Source: Asparagopsis taxiformis (Eukaryota; Rhodophyta; Florideophyceae; Bonnemaisoniales; Bonnemaisoniaceae). From it: DNA of 64,000 bases. This document shows, piece by piece, positions 10,654 through 22,059 of the stretch; position 1 is the stretch's first letter, and every line of letters starts with the position of its first letter. The DNA is taken from NCBI GenBank assembly GCA_030407315.1, contig JALQPE010001755.1, forward strand, positions 1 through 64,000. Direction: 5' to 3'. Below the pieces are notes generated by a model, which was not told the DNA's origin, searched no databases, and was given only the letters and a program-made list of their open reading frames with translations. A program made the translations under genes and the position numbers.

Positions 10654-10859
10654 CGTGGTCAGTTCGTACGCGACGAAGACGAACAGTGCAACGAGCACGA
10701 GAACGAGAGCCACGCGGGCGAAACGGAACAAGAGAACGAAAGGAACGGAGGTAATAGTACCCAGCGGGGGAAAAGGGTAAGGGAGAACGAAAGGCAACGG
10801 CCTGGATGACGATGGTGAGAGGAAGGGTGAGCGACGATCGCTATCACGTTAAGCCGCCG

Positions 10860-11890
10860 CTTAAATAACCTTCGGACGACCGTTGTCGTAATGCCCGCTG
10901 GCAGATTCACGAAAAGGCCGCGGCCTGCGCTCGTATCGCGCTGAATTGAAGCGCACCCGCGTGGTGGAATTGGACACTGCATCCGTTGCAGGGAAAGGCC
11001 TAAGCGAGGCATTGACGTACGATGCCAACGGGCGGGCCGCGATGATTACGAAAGAGCCGGAGCGCACGCGCGCGCTCCGGCGCCGTGGCGATTCGATCAG
11101 CCAACCGGGCCGCGTACGTTTAAACGAAATTTTTCGGGACAACTGCCACGTCCGCAGTTGTACCCGAAGAGGCGCCACGGCCCCGTGTCTCAGGGGCGTC
11201 CTGACGGGCCTCGCGTGGCCGGGACGTCCACGTGTGGGGGTGGGGCTGTGTAGTATACGTGGCAATTCCGAAATTGCAAATATTTACGTTTTCCGCGGAA
11301 TTCGAATTTCGGCGGACACGACCGGCGACAGCAATGCACGAACATTGCTGGCGCATGCGCGCGCGCAACCGGCACACGTGTGCAACGAACGTACTGGCAA
11401 CGGCCAACGGACCAACGGGTCCCCACGTGTGACTCACAAGGTCCTTTCCCATTCGGGGACGTTACGAACAGTGTTTACACTGTAAAGCGATGCCATCGTG
11501 GCCATATAGGTATTGGCATCGTGCCGGGAGGGAAAGGGGACAATACATCGAACGAGCAACGGCTCTAGTCTACGACTGACTTCTACGTTTCACGTTTACG
11601 TTTTGCCTAGCGAGGCTTCGTCTCCGTCGAGCTGCGTACTCCCTACCCATCGCCGCACGTAAGGCTGATTGCGTGTAGTGCCTCCGGGCTTGGTTGAGAG
11701 CGCCTCCGGTGACGTACCACCTCGTCTGCTAACGTAATCCTCGCGTGGATTGTTGCGTCGTGACGCTCGTGTCTACTCGCTAACCACTCTACCTTCTACC
11801 GTTCTAACAATACAGTCAAACACCAGCGGGTGGACTGCTCGTTTCGTTTCGTAAGGACAGCGTGTCCACTGGCTCGTACCAGCTACTTCT
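10860..11890. other. CpG-rich spacer between element ORFs
   Basis: GC- and CpG-rich like its surroundings, with overlapping short ORFs on both strands typical of such composition. No convincing gene, hairpin or splice structure was found. Confidence 0.4.
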
Positions 11891-11894
11891 AGAA

Positions 11895-14048
11895 CTAACG
11901 TTGTTCCACAGTAACGACGTCGCCCGCCTCGAGATTCGCGAACGCGTCGCGCGACGGATTGCGCGGAGACTTAAGTAATATGTGCGGAATCTCCGTGTGT
12001 CGGTGAACGCCGAGCGAGCCGTGCGCCCAGTCGACGACGCCGCGTTCCGCGCTCCAGGGTAACCACTGGCCGCCTTCCTTGAAGTCCAAGCCAGGCGCCA
12101 AATCGAAAACGGGAGGTTCATCCCATGCGGACGCGTGTTGCTCTCGTAAGAGACACTCCACGTGCGCCGCCGTATACGTCCCGACGCGCACGATCGCCGA
12201 CGCGCTCGATTCCCGGGATAATTTTTTCGCTCAAGCGCAGAAAGCCACGTTCGACGTACGCAACGTGAAGCCACGCGGCCTCAACCATCACCACCCACTC
12301 GCTAAGAGCGATAGCCCAGAAATAAGAACGGGTCTCGACCGAGACGTTGAGCCCGAGTAAAACCGACGGCGCATAATAAAAAACGCAAGTTAGCGGCACC
12401 GACAGCGAGTCAGGCGCCTCGGCCAATCGCGCGCGTCATAGCGCGGAAAGAATGCGGCGATGCGATCTTCGGGGAACTCGCGGAATTCGACGTCGCGATG
12501 CGTAACGAAATAGCCCGCCGTACATCACAAGCGCAATTCACGGCGCACTTCCAGGCGCATCTCCGCGTTCATAAACCACGGTACGCTTGTCCCCCCTTCG
12601 TGCTCGACGTCGTTCCACGGAACGCCGCCGTGAAGTAAGAAGCCAGCACTGGGCGCTGCAGCCCACGGATCATTGTGCGCAAATTCGTCGCGGCGCATCG
12701 CGCTCAATCGAGCCAAGTGGCATACGAGCCGTTCGTCGGCCTCATCTTCAAGAAATACGCGTCGCACGGTAAGTTCGACGGGACCGCCAAATCGCAAAGC
12801 GACGATTCGCGCCGCGCATCCCACACCGCACGGGCGTTTTTACGGTCGAGCAAGACGGCGTAACGGTTCACGTCGGCGATGCGATCCCACTGGAAACGCC
12901 ACGGGTAGAATTGAAGTCGGCTCAATTGTCGTACCGCCTGGCGGTCCTCGCTGATCGAGCCGTGTCGCTTCCCTATTGGGTACCCACTTACGGGATGTGC
13001 CAATCAGAAGGCACCAGCCAACTGGCGTGTTTCCTATACTTGGGACAAGCTAAGGCTGACAAATAACCCCATTCGGGCCTATCGGCCCCGGCCGAGACCC
13101 CACAAGGGGCAAATTTTAACTTAGGCTAATCAGCCATACATTAAAATGTAAGCCTATTGGCAATGACCTCGCGGGTAGGCGAGCGCCAGTAATTGGGCTC
13201 TGATTGGTCACTAACTGGATATTTATTCCTAACCACTAACCCTAGCTTACAGTAGACTTAGTATAAAACTGCCACTGGAATAGCCAGTAGGCACGGTTTC
13301 TAGAGTAACGTAAACTCAAGTGGAATTACGACCCACAGGAACAGTGTTCGCATACCTATTGTTCAACCCCTCTCCGGGAAAACCTTAGGGTTAGCCAACA
13401 GCTCGACGGATTACGTCATTTTTCTCCATTAATACGCACCTAGCGTGAGCGCTATAATCGCACAACCCCCTCCGGGTAGCGATACCTTCTCTCTTACGAG
13501 ACTATCCGCCGGGTACCTATAAGGTTCATCTGCTCTACCACTTCCTCTACCGAGGCTCGGGACACCTGTCGGGTGGTTTGCCGCTCTAGCGGATTTTCTA
13601 CCTGCTACATCAATTCCGACCATGTCGGCAACGCGCGCGGTGGGAAATGGAACGCGAGCGGGTCGTCGAAGCGGGCACGCGGCGTCGTCGCAGGTGCACT
13701 TTGCGCGGCCGACGGAAGCGATACCGACGCAGGTGCGGGAACGGAACGAAGAGGAACCCCGGTGCTAGAGCGACCGCCACTCGCCGACGTTGGTGTGGTG
13801 GTCGCGTCCAAGGTCGCTACGACGTCAGCGATAACTCCGTCGCTGCGCACGCCCGATGACGCAGGGATGGGCGCGCCCGAAGACGATGCTTGCGCCATGG
13901 ATATGTAAAACGGACTCTCGGGACTCGACGGCTCGGAGGAAGCGACACGCGGAGCGGCTGATGGCGTGTTCGTCGGCGTTGAGGTCTCGTCGCCCAGAGG
14001 AGCGCCAGCGCGAAGCCAACCCGGCAGAGCGTTATCATCGTGCGACAT
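11895..14048 (-). pseudogene. Broken ORF of CpG-rich element, split by solo LTR
   Basis: The minus-strand frame opens at an ATG (14046-14048, reading MSHDDNALPGWLRAG) and runs through a Ser/Pro/Ala-rich stretch to 13610, where a solo LTR is inserted. The same frame resumes on the other side of the LTR (from 12926) with LQFYPWRFQWDRIADVNRYA. It then shifts frame near 12,800, stops at 12,525 and shows further shifted open stretches (12,525-12,420, 12,426-12,118, 12,191-11,895) that still look protein-like. At least three frame breaks plus the insertion make it a pseudogene. It lies upstream, on the same strand, of the 733-codon ORF, so the two were probably the two genes of one element. The protein family is unknown to me. 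Confidence 0.6.
12927..13609 (+). mobile_element. Solo Gypsy-type LTR with TSD TCAAT
   Basis: This 683-bp segment matches the LTR at 61795-62479 along its whole length. It begins TGTCGTACCGCCTGGCGGT, ends CCTGCTACA, and is flanked by the 5-bp direct repeat TCAAT (12922-12926 and 13610-13614). No internal retroelement sequence adjoins it, so it is a solo LTR left by recombination between the two LTRs of a full element. It is inserted inside a minus-strand ORF whose reading frame matches across the junction. Confidence 0.92.
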
Positions 14049-14235
14049 TTCGAAGCGCGAACGTGTGCTTCGATATAGCAGCGAGCGCACGCGAGAAGAG
14101 AAGGAGAAGAACGGACAAGAGAAGAAAGGATAGGAAGAGAAGAACAAGGTTGGAAGAGAAGGACAGGAGAGAAAGATTGAAGGTATGCGAGGAAACGTGA
14201 CGCGCGAGGACGCGCTGTGAAGTTAGTCGGGGAGT

Positions 14236-15044
14236 GTGGCGCAATTTATTTCGTCGATGCGCGCGCGTTCTTTGCGATTGCGTCGAGTTGAATTCGCGTG
14301 CATCCGCCTTGGTTAGTTAGTAAGTGAGCGTACGCGTGGCATTTTGATTACGTGTCACGGAGCGTCGATGCGAGTGCGTGCACGCGAACGTTACCACGAA
14401 ACCGCGAGTCCGGCGCCACGTGTAACGATTTCTACGAATTTCCCTTTATTTCCTCTTTTTGGGTTTTTTGTGACGAAAGTCTTTTTCCCAAATATTTCCG
14501 TTTTTGCGTGCGAGCGTGCGGCCGCCGCCGACCGGCCGCACAAGGACAGTCTGTCCCAATTAGTTAGCTATTAGTAGTCGCACTGCTTCGCACCCTACCA
14601 ATAAACAGTCAGCACTTTCGCAGCTACGAGTTAACCGTCTAGCGCGTCGCGAGGACCGATTGCGTTACGACGTTGCGTGCGGAATGCTCACGATCGTCGA
14701 CGTACGTGCGCGCGCGCCGCGTATACCGACCGTCTAATTGCATCGAACCACGATACCGCGCGTTGCGTCGCATACTACTCAGCCAGGGATTTAAGACCCC
14801 AGCGTAGATCGCGTTGTGCTCGAGTTTACTCAGTGACCTCACCCTGAGATCACGGCTCGCGTCGGCCCGCGAATCCCGTGTTGCAATCGATCCCTGCGCG
14901 TTCCGCTGTTGTACCACCCGACCGCCACTGCAACCGAGCGACGTGCGAAACGCAAGTTCGACAGCGCAATCTGGTTCACCACGTCCTGATATGGCAAGCA
15001 ATTCTAGAACTCCCTCAGCGACCGCCATTCCGGCTGGTCCTACA
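14236..15044 (-). mobile_element. LTR-like repeat, minus orientation
   Basis: Read on the minus strand from 15,044 it begins TGTAGGACCAGCCGG and runs about 800 bp. It pairs with 15665-16475 as an inverted copy with no indel across the core (paired positions sum to 30,709 throughout 14274-15035). It begins with TG, and the same terminus interrupts a Gypsy gag at 63,862, so it is probably an LTR. The minus-strand ORFs at 14,048 and 10,653 lie downstream of it, consistent with a 5' LTR. The distal end is approximate, set where similarity to the other copy fades. The ORF of about 146 codons inside it is shared by both copies but resembles no known protein. Confidence 0.6.
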
Positions 15045-15099
15045 CTGTGTCTGCCGTTGCGATTAGCTTTTCCTCGCAAATTCTAAGTGCCATTATCCA

Positions 15100-15664
15100 T
15101 TATCATTGTGATGGCTAGTTGATTGGAGCACCGTGATATAGATAGACTGTTCCAGAGATCGATTTGCGGGTCGATGAGTTGTTTGCAAAGTCTGCATCGC
15201 TATAGGCGCAGAAGATAGTGTTGCTTGGGAATTGAATGCCTTGTGTGGGTGTGGATTTGGGAAAAACTATATGGAACTTGAGTAGTTTGTAATGTCACTG
15301 GGTGAAGTGATCGATTGCACACGCTAGGGAGTTCATGAAGAAATGGGTGTCTGGACGCGTGGAGTCCGTGCGATAGTGGAATTCGCCTACTGTTTCTCTG
15401 TAGGATTTACAAATTCTTTTGTTCTCAATGTTGTTCTCTGATGGTGATGAAAGGGCTGTTACGTCGCTGTAGACGTTTTTAAGGGATTTAGCCGTCTCAG
15501 TATTGATTTTGGAAATGCCAAATGGGATTATGTGGGGCTGGGATATTTGGATTCTTTTTCAGTGTTTTCAATCTTCCAGTTAAGGTATTGGGTAGGGCGG
15601 CCTAATCTCTTGATGTCATACTTAGTGGACAGGAGATGGTACAGCTCTGTGAGGAGGTCGGCTG
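15100..15664 (-). pseudogene. Copia reverse-transcriptase remnant
   Basis: Minus-strand translation near 15,300-15,390 gives VGEFHYRTDSTRPDTHFFMN, matching LGELRYLTDSTRPDIHFF of the Copia element at 17-22 kb (region between RT and RNase H). Towards 15,640 it gives ADLLTELYHLLSTKYDI-like sequence matching the end of the RT domain. Frames are broken by stops. It lies between the two inverted LTR-like repeats. Confidence 0.75.
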
Positions 15665-16475
15665 TGTAGGAAAAGCCGGAATGGCGGTCGCTGAGGGAGT
15701 TCTAGAATTGCTTGCCATATCAGGACGTGGTGAACCAGATTGCGCTGTCGAACTTGCGTTTCGCACGTCGCTCGGTTGCAGTGGCGGTCGGGTGGTACAA
15801 CAGCGGAACGCGCAGGGATCGATTGCAACACGGGATTCGCGGGCCGACGCGAGCCGTGATCTCAGGGTGAGGTCACTGAGTAAACTCGAGCACAACGCGA
15901 TCTACGCTGGGGTCTTAAATCCCTGGCTGAGTAGTATGCGACGCAACGCGCGGTATCGTGGTTCGATGCAATTAGACGGTCGGTATACGCGGCGCGCGCG
16001 CACGTACGTCGACGATCGTGAGCATTCCGCACGCAACGTCGTAACGCAATCGGTCCTCGCGACGCGCTAGACGGTTAACTCGTAGCTGCGAAAGTGCTGA
16101 CTGTTTATTGGTAGGGTGCGAAGCAGTGCGACTACTAATAGCTAACTAATTGGGACAGACTGTCCTTGTGCGGCCGGTCGGCGGCGGCCGCACGCTCGCA
16201 CGCAAAAACGGAAATATTTGGGAAAAAGACTTTCGTCACAAAAAACCCAAAAAGAGGAAATAAAGGGAAATTCGTAGAAATCGTTACACGTGGCGCCGGA
16301 CTCGCGGTTTCGTGGTAACGTTCGCGTGCACGCACTCGCATCGACGCTCCGTGACACGTAATCAAAATGCCACGCGTACGCTCACTTACTAACTAACCAA
16401 GGCGGATGCACGCGAATTCAACTCGACGCAATCGCAGCGAACGCGTGCGCGTCGACGACGTAAGTTGCACTACAC
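15665..16475 (+). mobile_element. LTR-like repeat, plus orientation
   Basis: Inverted partner of 14236-15044, beginning TGTAGGAAAAGCCGG and inserted in Copia-derived sequence. The two copies are nearly identical over about 790 bp, then diverge gradually near 16,440-16,480. It is not followed by the element's ORFs, so it is a solo or truncated copy. No target-site duplication could be identified. Confidence 0.6.
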
Positions 16476-16583
16476 ACAGCACACTACACCGACCGGCTAT
16501 CGGGGACGCTCAAAGAACTGTTTATTTTTCCCATAGGAAAACCCACAGTTACATTCACATATTCAAAATCCACTATCCAAGTC

Positions 16584-16808
16584 CCCACGCAAACTACAAT
16601 CGCTAAACGCAGAAATTCCATCAACCTCCGGTCCCACTACGTCATGGATTGCATCGAACAAAGTCTCATCGAGCTGGCATACAAACCAACTGAAGAAATG
16701 ATCGCCGAAATTTTCACAAAACCTATATCAACCAAAGTGTACAATCACCTCTCCGCCCAATTCCGATTAACTCACCAACCAACCAAGATACATCTACCGC
16801 CTCCGTGA
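16584..16808 (+). pseudogene. Copia RNase H C-terminal remnant
   Basis: Plus-strand frame reads TIAKRRNSINLRSHYVMDC and then AEIFTKPISTKVYNHL, matching the end of the Copia pol protein at 17-18 kb (TKRRKFIDIRHHHLMD, AEIFTKPLTKQPFQRL). It ends at a TGA (16806-16808) followed by the purine run AGGGGGAC and an LTR start. The rest of this element's pol is absent. Confidence 0.8.
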
Positions 16809-16834
16809 TCCTCGGTACTTGGCGCCAGGGGGAC

Positions 16835-17167
16835 TGTCAAGATGCAAATCAAATACAATGTTACCACGGCCCGAGTCACACGCCAACCAAAGTCGGAAAG
16901 ATAAATCATGACAGCTGTCCTAAACAGCACGGCGACCGACGCCGACCACGAAATATAAACTAGAGCATCACGTAAGAGAATAAATGGTTAGGAAAGTATC
17001 ATCCTCCAACTGAAACATTCAACAAAACTTTAGGAAAAGCGAAAACATTCATTTTACTGGAAACTTTCTCTGAAAATATTTGGACTCTGAAATTGTCTGT
17101 CTAGTTATCCAAAACAAGTGGGCTAATCAAGCGCCAACTGGAAGAAAATACATTGTCAAGTCGGATC
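16835..17167 (+). mobile_element. 3' LTR of a Copia element, cut by another insertion
   Basis: It begins TGTCAAGATGC directly after a polypurine tract and contains ATATAAACT near 16,960, a likely TATA box. It shares the start TGTCAAG and an inner TGTTACCA with the LTR at 59017. It is cut at 17,167 by the insertion of the next Copia element, and its distal part may continue after 22,064. Confidence 0.65.
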
Positions 17168-17368
17168 TGTTAGAAGGACGATCTCCTTGCCGTCGTCCGT
17201 TTACTGATCCTATTCTAATTGGCCTTAAGTACTGTTCTCGTCGTCTGTCCTGTTGTCAGTGTAGTGTCTGTTAGTGTATTTGTCCGTGCGTACTGTGGTT
17301 ATTGAGTTAGCGTGCTGACAATAGCGAGTCGTTGCTGGGCGACGTGTGGTTAAGTTAGCGTGCTGACA
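17168..17368 (-). repeat. 3' LTR of the minus-strand Copia element
   Basis: Positions 17168-17320 match the 5' LTR over 153 bp with a single difference seen. A further 48 bp (17321-17368) ends in a second copy of GTTAGCGTGCTGACA and abuts the purine run (minus strand GACAGGGGGAG). The 3' LTR is therefore 48 bp longer than the 5' LTR, by a partial internal duplication. Confidence 0.85.
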
Positions 17369-19990
17369 CTCCCCCTGTCGCCCAGGGGCGGGGAGCGGTA
17401 TTGTTGTGCGTTGGTTAGGTCCTTCGCTGATTTGTAAAGATGATGTGAGTCGTTGAAATGGTTGCTTTGTGAGGGGTTTTGTAAAAATTTCGGCCAGCAT
17501 CTGCTGTGATGGCAGGTATTGTAGATTGATCCGGCCAGCTTGTACGTTGTCCATTAGGTGGTGATGTCGGATGTCAATGAACTTGCGGCGTTTTGTCGGC
17601 GCAGTGTTCTTCGCGATGGCTATGGCAGATTGGGAGTCGATATAGGTGAGGATAGCTTTGTCAGGATGGATGAGTTTCAGTTCTTTGAGGAGGTCTCCGA
17701 GCCAGTTTGTTTGTCGTACGGCTTCTGAAGCGGCAATAGTTTCGGCTTCGCATGTACTAGTCGCTACGAGATACTGTCGTTGTGACGTCCAATGTATTGG
17801 TGCGCCGTGTAGTGTGTGGAGTGATCCAGAGATGTACTTTCTGGTAGATGTGTCGTTCGCGAAGTCAGCGGCGGAGTATGATGTTAGTACTTCATCCGTG
17901 GGCTTGTTCTGCATCTGTATTCCAGTGTGTTTTGTGTGTTTCAGGAAGCGAACTAGCCTCTTGAGCAGTTTCCAGTGTCTGGCGGTGGGTTTGTGGTTCG
18001 CGCGCGCCAGTGAGTTTGTAAAGAAATGGATGTCGGGGCGTGTGGAGTCTGTCAAGTAGCGCAGTTCGCCCAGGGTGTCCCGGTATGTGGTTGCCGTTGT
18101 GAGTTCGATTTCGTCATCCTCTTTAGGTGGAGAAAGGTCGATGCCGTCGGAGTATAAACGGTCGATTGGTTTCGCGTCTTGCATGTTCGTTTTTGTGATG
18201 ATTGAGTCGATTACGTGCGGTTGTGATATGTGGATGCTATTGGGGTGGTGGGTTATCTTCCAGTTTAGGTATTTTGTGGGGGCGCCGAGTCGTTTGACTT
18301 TGTATTTGGTTTTCAGTTGCTCGAGAAGGTCTGTGATGAGGTGTGGTTCGGTGGCACATATGAGTAAGTCGTCAATTGTCGTGGCGACAATGATTTGGTT
18401 GTTTGTTGTGGATTTGGTGAACAAACATGGGTCGGATTTGAGCTGCTTGTATCCTAAGTTTTGGAGAAATTGTCGTGTGCCGTCAGAGAATATTCAGCCG
18501 GCTTGGCGGGTGCCATAAAGGTTCCCGCAGAGTTGGCCAACCTGTGAGTCGTGGCGGAAGGTGCCATCAAATAAAGGGTATTGCCGTACGAAGACCGGTT
18601 CGGTGTGGTCGAATTTTTCGTGAAGGAATGCGGAGGATATGTCTAGGTGTTCTGTGTGTAATTTGTGTGCGGCGGCGTGAGCTAGGAGGAGGAGTATGGT
18701 GGTTTTGTCTGCGGCGAATGTCGCCGTGCTGTCTGGGTCATAATGCATGTGTGGTTTCATGCGGTCTCCGCGTACGGCGCATCGAGCTTTACGCTCTTCG
18801 ATGTGGCCATTGGCGTCTCGTTTGTATTTGTATGCCATGGTGAGTGGAATTGGGCGTATCTTGGGAGGTGTATTGTGCCTGGGGATCCATTGGATGGCGT
18901 GCATTTCGTCGATCTTGTTAAGTTCGTCATTATGAGCTACGGCCCAGAGGTGGGAGTCGGGGTATTTGCGGGCCGTACGGTGATTGGGCGGAGCGGGGGT
19001 TTGGGTGGTGATGAGCTGCGGTATGGAGGCGTGGGAAGGTGTGTAGGAGTTGGCCTGAAACGCCATTGTGGTCGTTGCAGTGGGGTCAGTTGTGGTGACG
19101 TATGGGTGGAAGTCGAGTGCCGGGATCTTAATGGGTTGTCGTGTGGTGGTGTTCTCGACTAGTATGTTGTCTTGGTCACACGCTGTAAGGTATCGTACGA
19201 GGGTGCCACGATCGTCCAGTTTGTTTTTGGGTTGTTGTACCGGTATATGGCCAATCTGGCCAAACGCGAAAAGGCGTTGGATGCGCGGGACCATTTGGAG
19301 CCACTCGGTGTATGCTATTTTGTTGGTGGTTGTGTGTAGAGTCAGGTTGCGTTTGAAGACTGCGTCCATCATGGCGTATTGCCAGTTAGCATTATCCGAA
19401 GAGCTGTGGGTCAGAGTGGCGCGGACAGTGTCCATTAAAGTGTGGTTGATACGTTCCGCTATACTACTCTGTTGTGGTGTGTAGGGGGCTGTGGTTATGT
19501 GGGTTATGCCGCGAAGGGAAAGTTGTTTTTGTAGAGTGGATGATGTATATTCGCGGGCATTATCCGATCGAAAGAAGCGTGGGTATTTACCATGCATGAT
19601 GTGTACGTATTCCATGTGTTGAATGGTAATGTTGGGAATGGAGGTGCGGTTTTGGATAAAGTACACAGTGATGTATCGCGTTTTTGTATCGATGAAAGTG
19701 ACGAAATAGCGATTGCCCTGCATCGATGTGTTTGGTAGTGGTCCGCATACATCTGAGGAGATGTGTTCGCCGATTTGGTGGTCGTGTTGGGTTGGTTTGT
19801 GTGGGGCCGCTTTGATCTTGGCGATGGCGCAGGCACTGCAAGTCATGTCGGGAATGACTAGGTTTTCATATGGTGCGAGTGCTGGTATGGACTTGTGCCG
19901 GCACATACGGCGAATTGTTTGTGGGTTAGGGTGACCTAGCCGGAGGTGTAGGTCGTGGGCGGGGTGTGGTGTGGTTGATCGTCCGGGTGG
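17225..19990 (-). pseudogene. Copia pol: integrase, RT, RNase H (broken)
   Basis: Minus-strand reading begins with the GAG-pre-integrase zinc region (LRLGHPNPQTIRRM, then CSACAIAK). The integrase core follows, with all three acidic positions visible (SSDVCGP, RSDNAREY, AERINHT). Then comes reverse transcriptase (LDISSAFLHEKF; active-site region TTIDDLLI) and RNase H (STCEAETIAA, IDSQSAIAI). A TGA at 18494-18496 falls right after GTRQAG, where the family normally has Trp, separating the RT halves. In RNase H the usual D-A-D triplet reads SAADFA, so a catalytic Asp is lost. The product would not be functional. Confidence 0.9.
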
Positions 19991-21865
19991 GATGCGTAGA
20001 GTGGGTTGCGATTCCGCTCTGTCGCTGTCTGGGACCGGGATGTGGTTATCGCCTGGGGAGAGAATGCAGGTGCGTTGAATCTGATGACCAGAGGTGGCTG
20101 GGGTTCTTGTGGTACTTTAGGCAGAGTCTGCCTTGTTGGGGTGGTTGTGTCATGTTTGGCACTTGTGACCGAGGCAGTTTTTGTGTTTTTGTCGTTCGGT
20201 TTGGGTTCTTGTGTGGCCGTGTGAGGGAGGGTTTGCTGTGGGCGAGGTGGAGTGGGAGCCGTTGGTTTGCTGTTTGTTGGCGTCGTGGTGGTGGGGGGAA
20301 TGGTTTGGCGGTGTGGTGTCGTCGTTTTAGAGGTGTGACTCGTGCGCCATGGCCTGTCCCAGTCTAGAGCTTTTGTTTTGGATCGTGTATTTTGGGATGG
20401 GGTGTCCAGTAGTGGTGGGCGAGTGGAGTGAGAATTGTTATTGGTGCGCGCGTGCTGCTTGGTTCGCGGTCGATTTGAGGTGGATGTTGTCGGAGTGGTT
20501 TTAGGGCGTGTGCGGGGGGCCTGTGAGGATTGAGACGTTGTGTTGTTGCACGCGTGATAGCGTGAGGGGGAATCTGGTGTTTTATTGTTGATGATGTAAA
20601 GGCCATTGTTGAATGAAGCTATTTTGCGTGTGTTTTGTCGACCATTGGTGCTGATATATGCCGTAGATGGAGTGAATGTGACAGGTCCATGTCTGCAGGC
20701 TAGCGAGTGGACTGAGACCAGGTTGTGTCGAAGGTCCGGCGTGACGATGGCATCGTTAATATCCAGCTTCATCTCCGGTGTGTGGATCTGTATAGGTCCA
20801 GAGTGTGTAACCGGATGTCGTCGGTCGGCGGCAGTGCGTGTGTAACGAGTAGGTGTTAGTGGTGTGGTGTGGGGGTGGGGTGTGTGAGGTGGGTGGGGTG
20901 GGCCCCTGAATCCAGGATGTAGAACTTACGCTCAGATTCGGAAACATCGTCACTGTGGTTCGATTGTTGTGTGGCGGCATTGGGTGCTGTAGCCGGGTAG
21001 ACAGGTATGGTTATGTTGTCGGGTGGGGGAAATGGGGAGAGCATGTGAGCGTTGTAGGTGGTCTTGCGGTTGAATCTTTGTGCGCGACATTCTCTGTTAC
21101 TGTGCGATGCGGAGTTGTGGTAGTTCCACCATGTGCGGGCTGGTGCAGGCTTGGGTTTTTGGTTTTGGCGCCAGTGTGGTGTTTTTTGTGTGATGGGCGT
21201 TGCTACGGGGAATTGGTGGCGGTGTATGAAGTGAGCGTGTCGTTGGTGATGAGGAGCGTGATTTGTGATGCGTTGTTTCCGGGCTTGGATGCTGTTTATC
21301 ACTCTGTGTAGGCGAGTGGAGAATTCGGAGATGGTCGGAGGGGGGCTTTGGATCATCATGTCGTGGGTAGGGAAGAGATATTCTATGTCTTGGCTTCCAT
21401 GTACCATGAAGTTGACGGTTGTCAGGTTGTCAGTTCTTCATTAATGTTTGGGTAATTTGCGTTGCCCATGGACAGTCGGAGTTCCTTGTGTTTCAGTATG
21501 TATTCTTCTGCGTTGTGAAGTGCCGTTAGGTGTGTGTTACGCGCTTTTGCCTCCAGAAGGTTGTGATCTACGGCTGTGTGTTCGTTAACCGTGTTAAGTA
21601 CGTGTTGGGTAAGGAGGTAGGAGGAGAGTTTGAGTTGCTCGTCTGTGAGTGTAAATGCGATTTCGTCTGGTAGGCTAGTCAGGATGATCATCGTAAGTCG
21701 TTCTCGGTCGCGCTTGTATGTTGCGAACTGTTCTTGGTCTTGTGGTGCTGTGTGTGTGGCATCGAGAAACTGGTCGAGATTAATGTCGTGTACGACGGCT
21801 TGGAGCATGCGATGCCAGAATTTTGCGTTGTTAAATTTCAGTGGCGGGATTGTGGGAGTCGTCAT
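19936..21865 (-). pseudogene. Copia gag and protease (broken)
   Basis: Gag starts at an ATG (21863-21865, MTTPTIPPLKFNNAKFW) and stops at 21422. Just there the 8-bp unit CTGACAAC is present twice in tandem, which accounts for the frame change; the next frame continues with recognisable gag. A zinc-knuckle-like motif reads W-x2-H-x4-H-x4-C. The protease site FYILDSGAHPTHL follows, then another frame change near 20,860, and a low-complexity Thr/Pro-rich stretch leads to the pol region near 19,990. Confidence 0.85.
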
Positions 21866-21906
21866 GTTGTTTTGCGACGCAGTGGTGGCAGTGAGGGCCG
21901 ATAACC

Positions 21907-22059
21907 TGTTAGAAGGACGATCTCCTTGCCGTCGTCCGTTTACTGATCCTATTCTAATTGGCCTTAAGTACTGTTCTCGTCGTCTGTCCTGTTGTCAGTG
22001 TAGTGTCTGTTAGTGTATTTGTCCGTGCGTACTGTGGTTGTTGAGTTAGCGTGCTGACA
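21907..22059 (-). repeat. 5' LTR of the minus-strand Copia element
   Basis: This 153-bp LTR reads TGTCAGCACGC to CTTCTAACA on the minus strand. It is followed by GGTTATCGGCCC, the probable primer-binding region, which resembles GGTTATGGACCC after the LTR at 59017-59298. Confidence 0.85.

Larger units (their letters stand above)
17168..22059 (-). mobile_element. Complete but inactive Copia element, TSD GGATC
   Basis: A Ty1/Copia LTR retrotransposon read on the minus strand, bounded by the 5-bp target duplication GGATC (17163-17167 and 22060-22064). Order on the minus strand is 5' LTR, gag, protease, integrase, reverse transcriptase, RNase H, polypurine tract, 3' LTR, the diagnostic Copia order. 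The coding region is broken by at least three frame changes and one internal stop. Confidence 0.93.

Noticed and set aside
10654..10797. Longer start for the 733-codon ORF with a hydrophobic segment
   Set aside because: The upstream start is TTG, so the hydrophobic stretch is probably untranslated.
14639..16070. Two identical ~146-codon ORFs in the inverted LTR-like repeats as genes
   Set aside because: They are the same repeat read twice, lack recognisable domains, and lie in LTR-like sequence.
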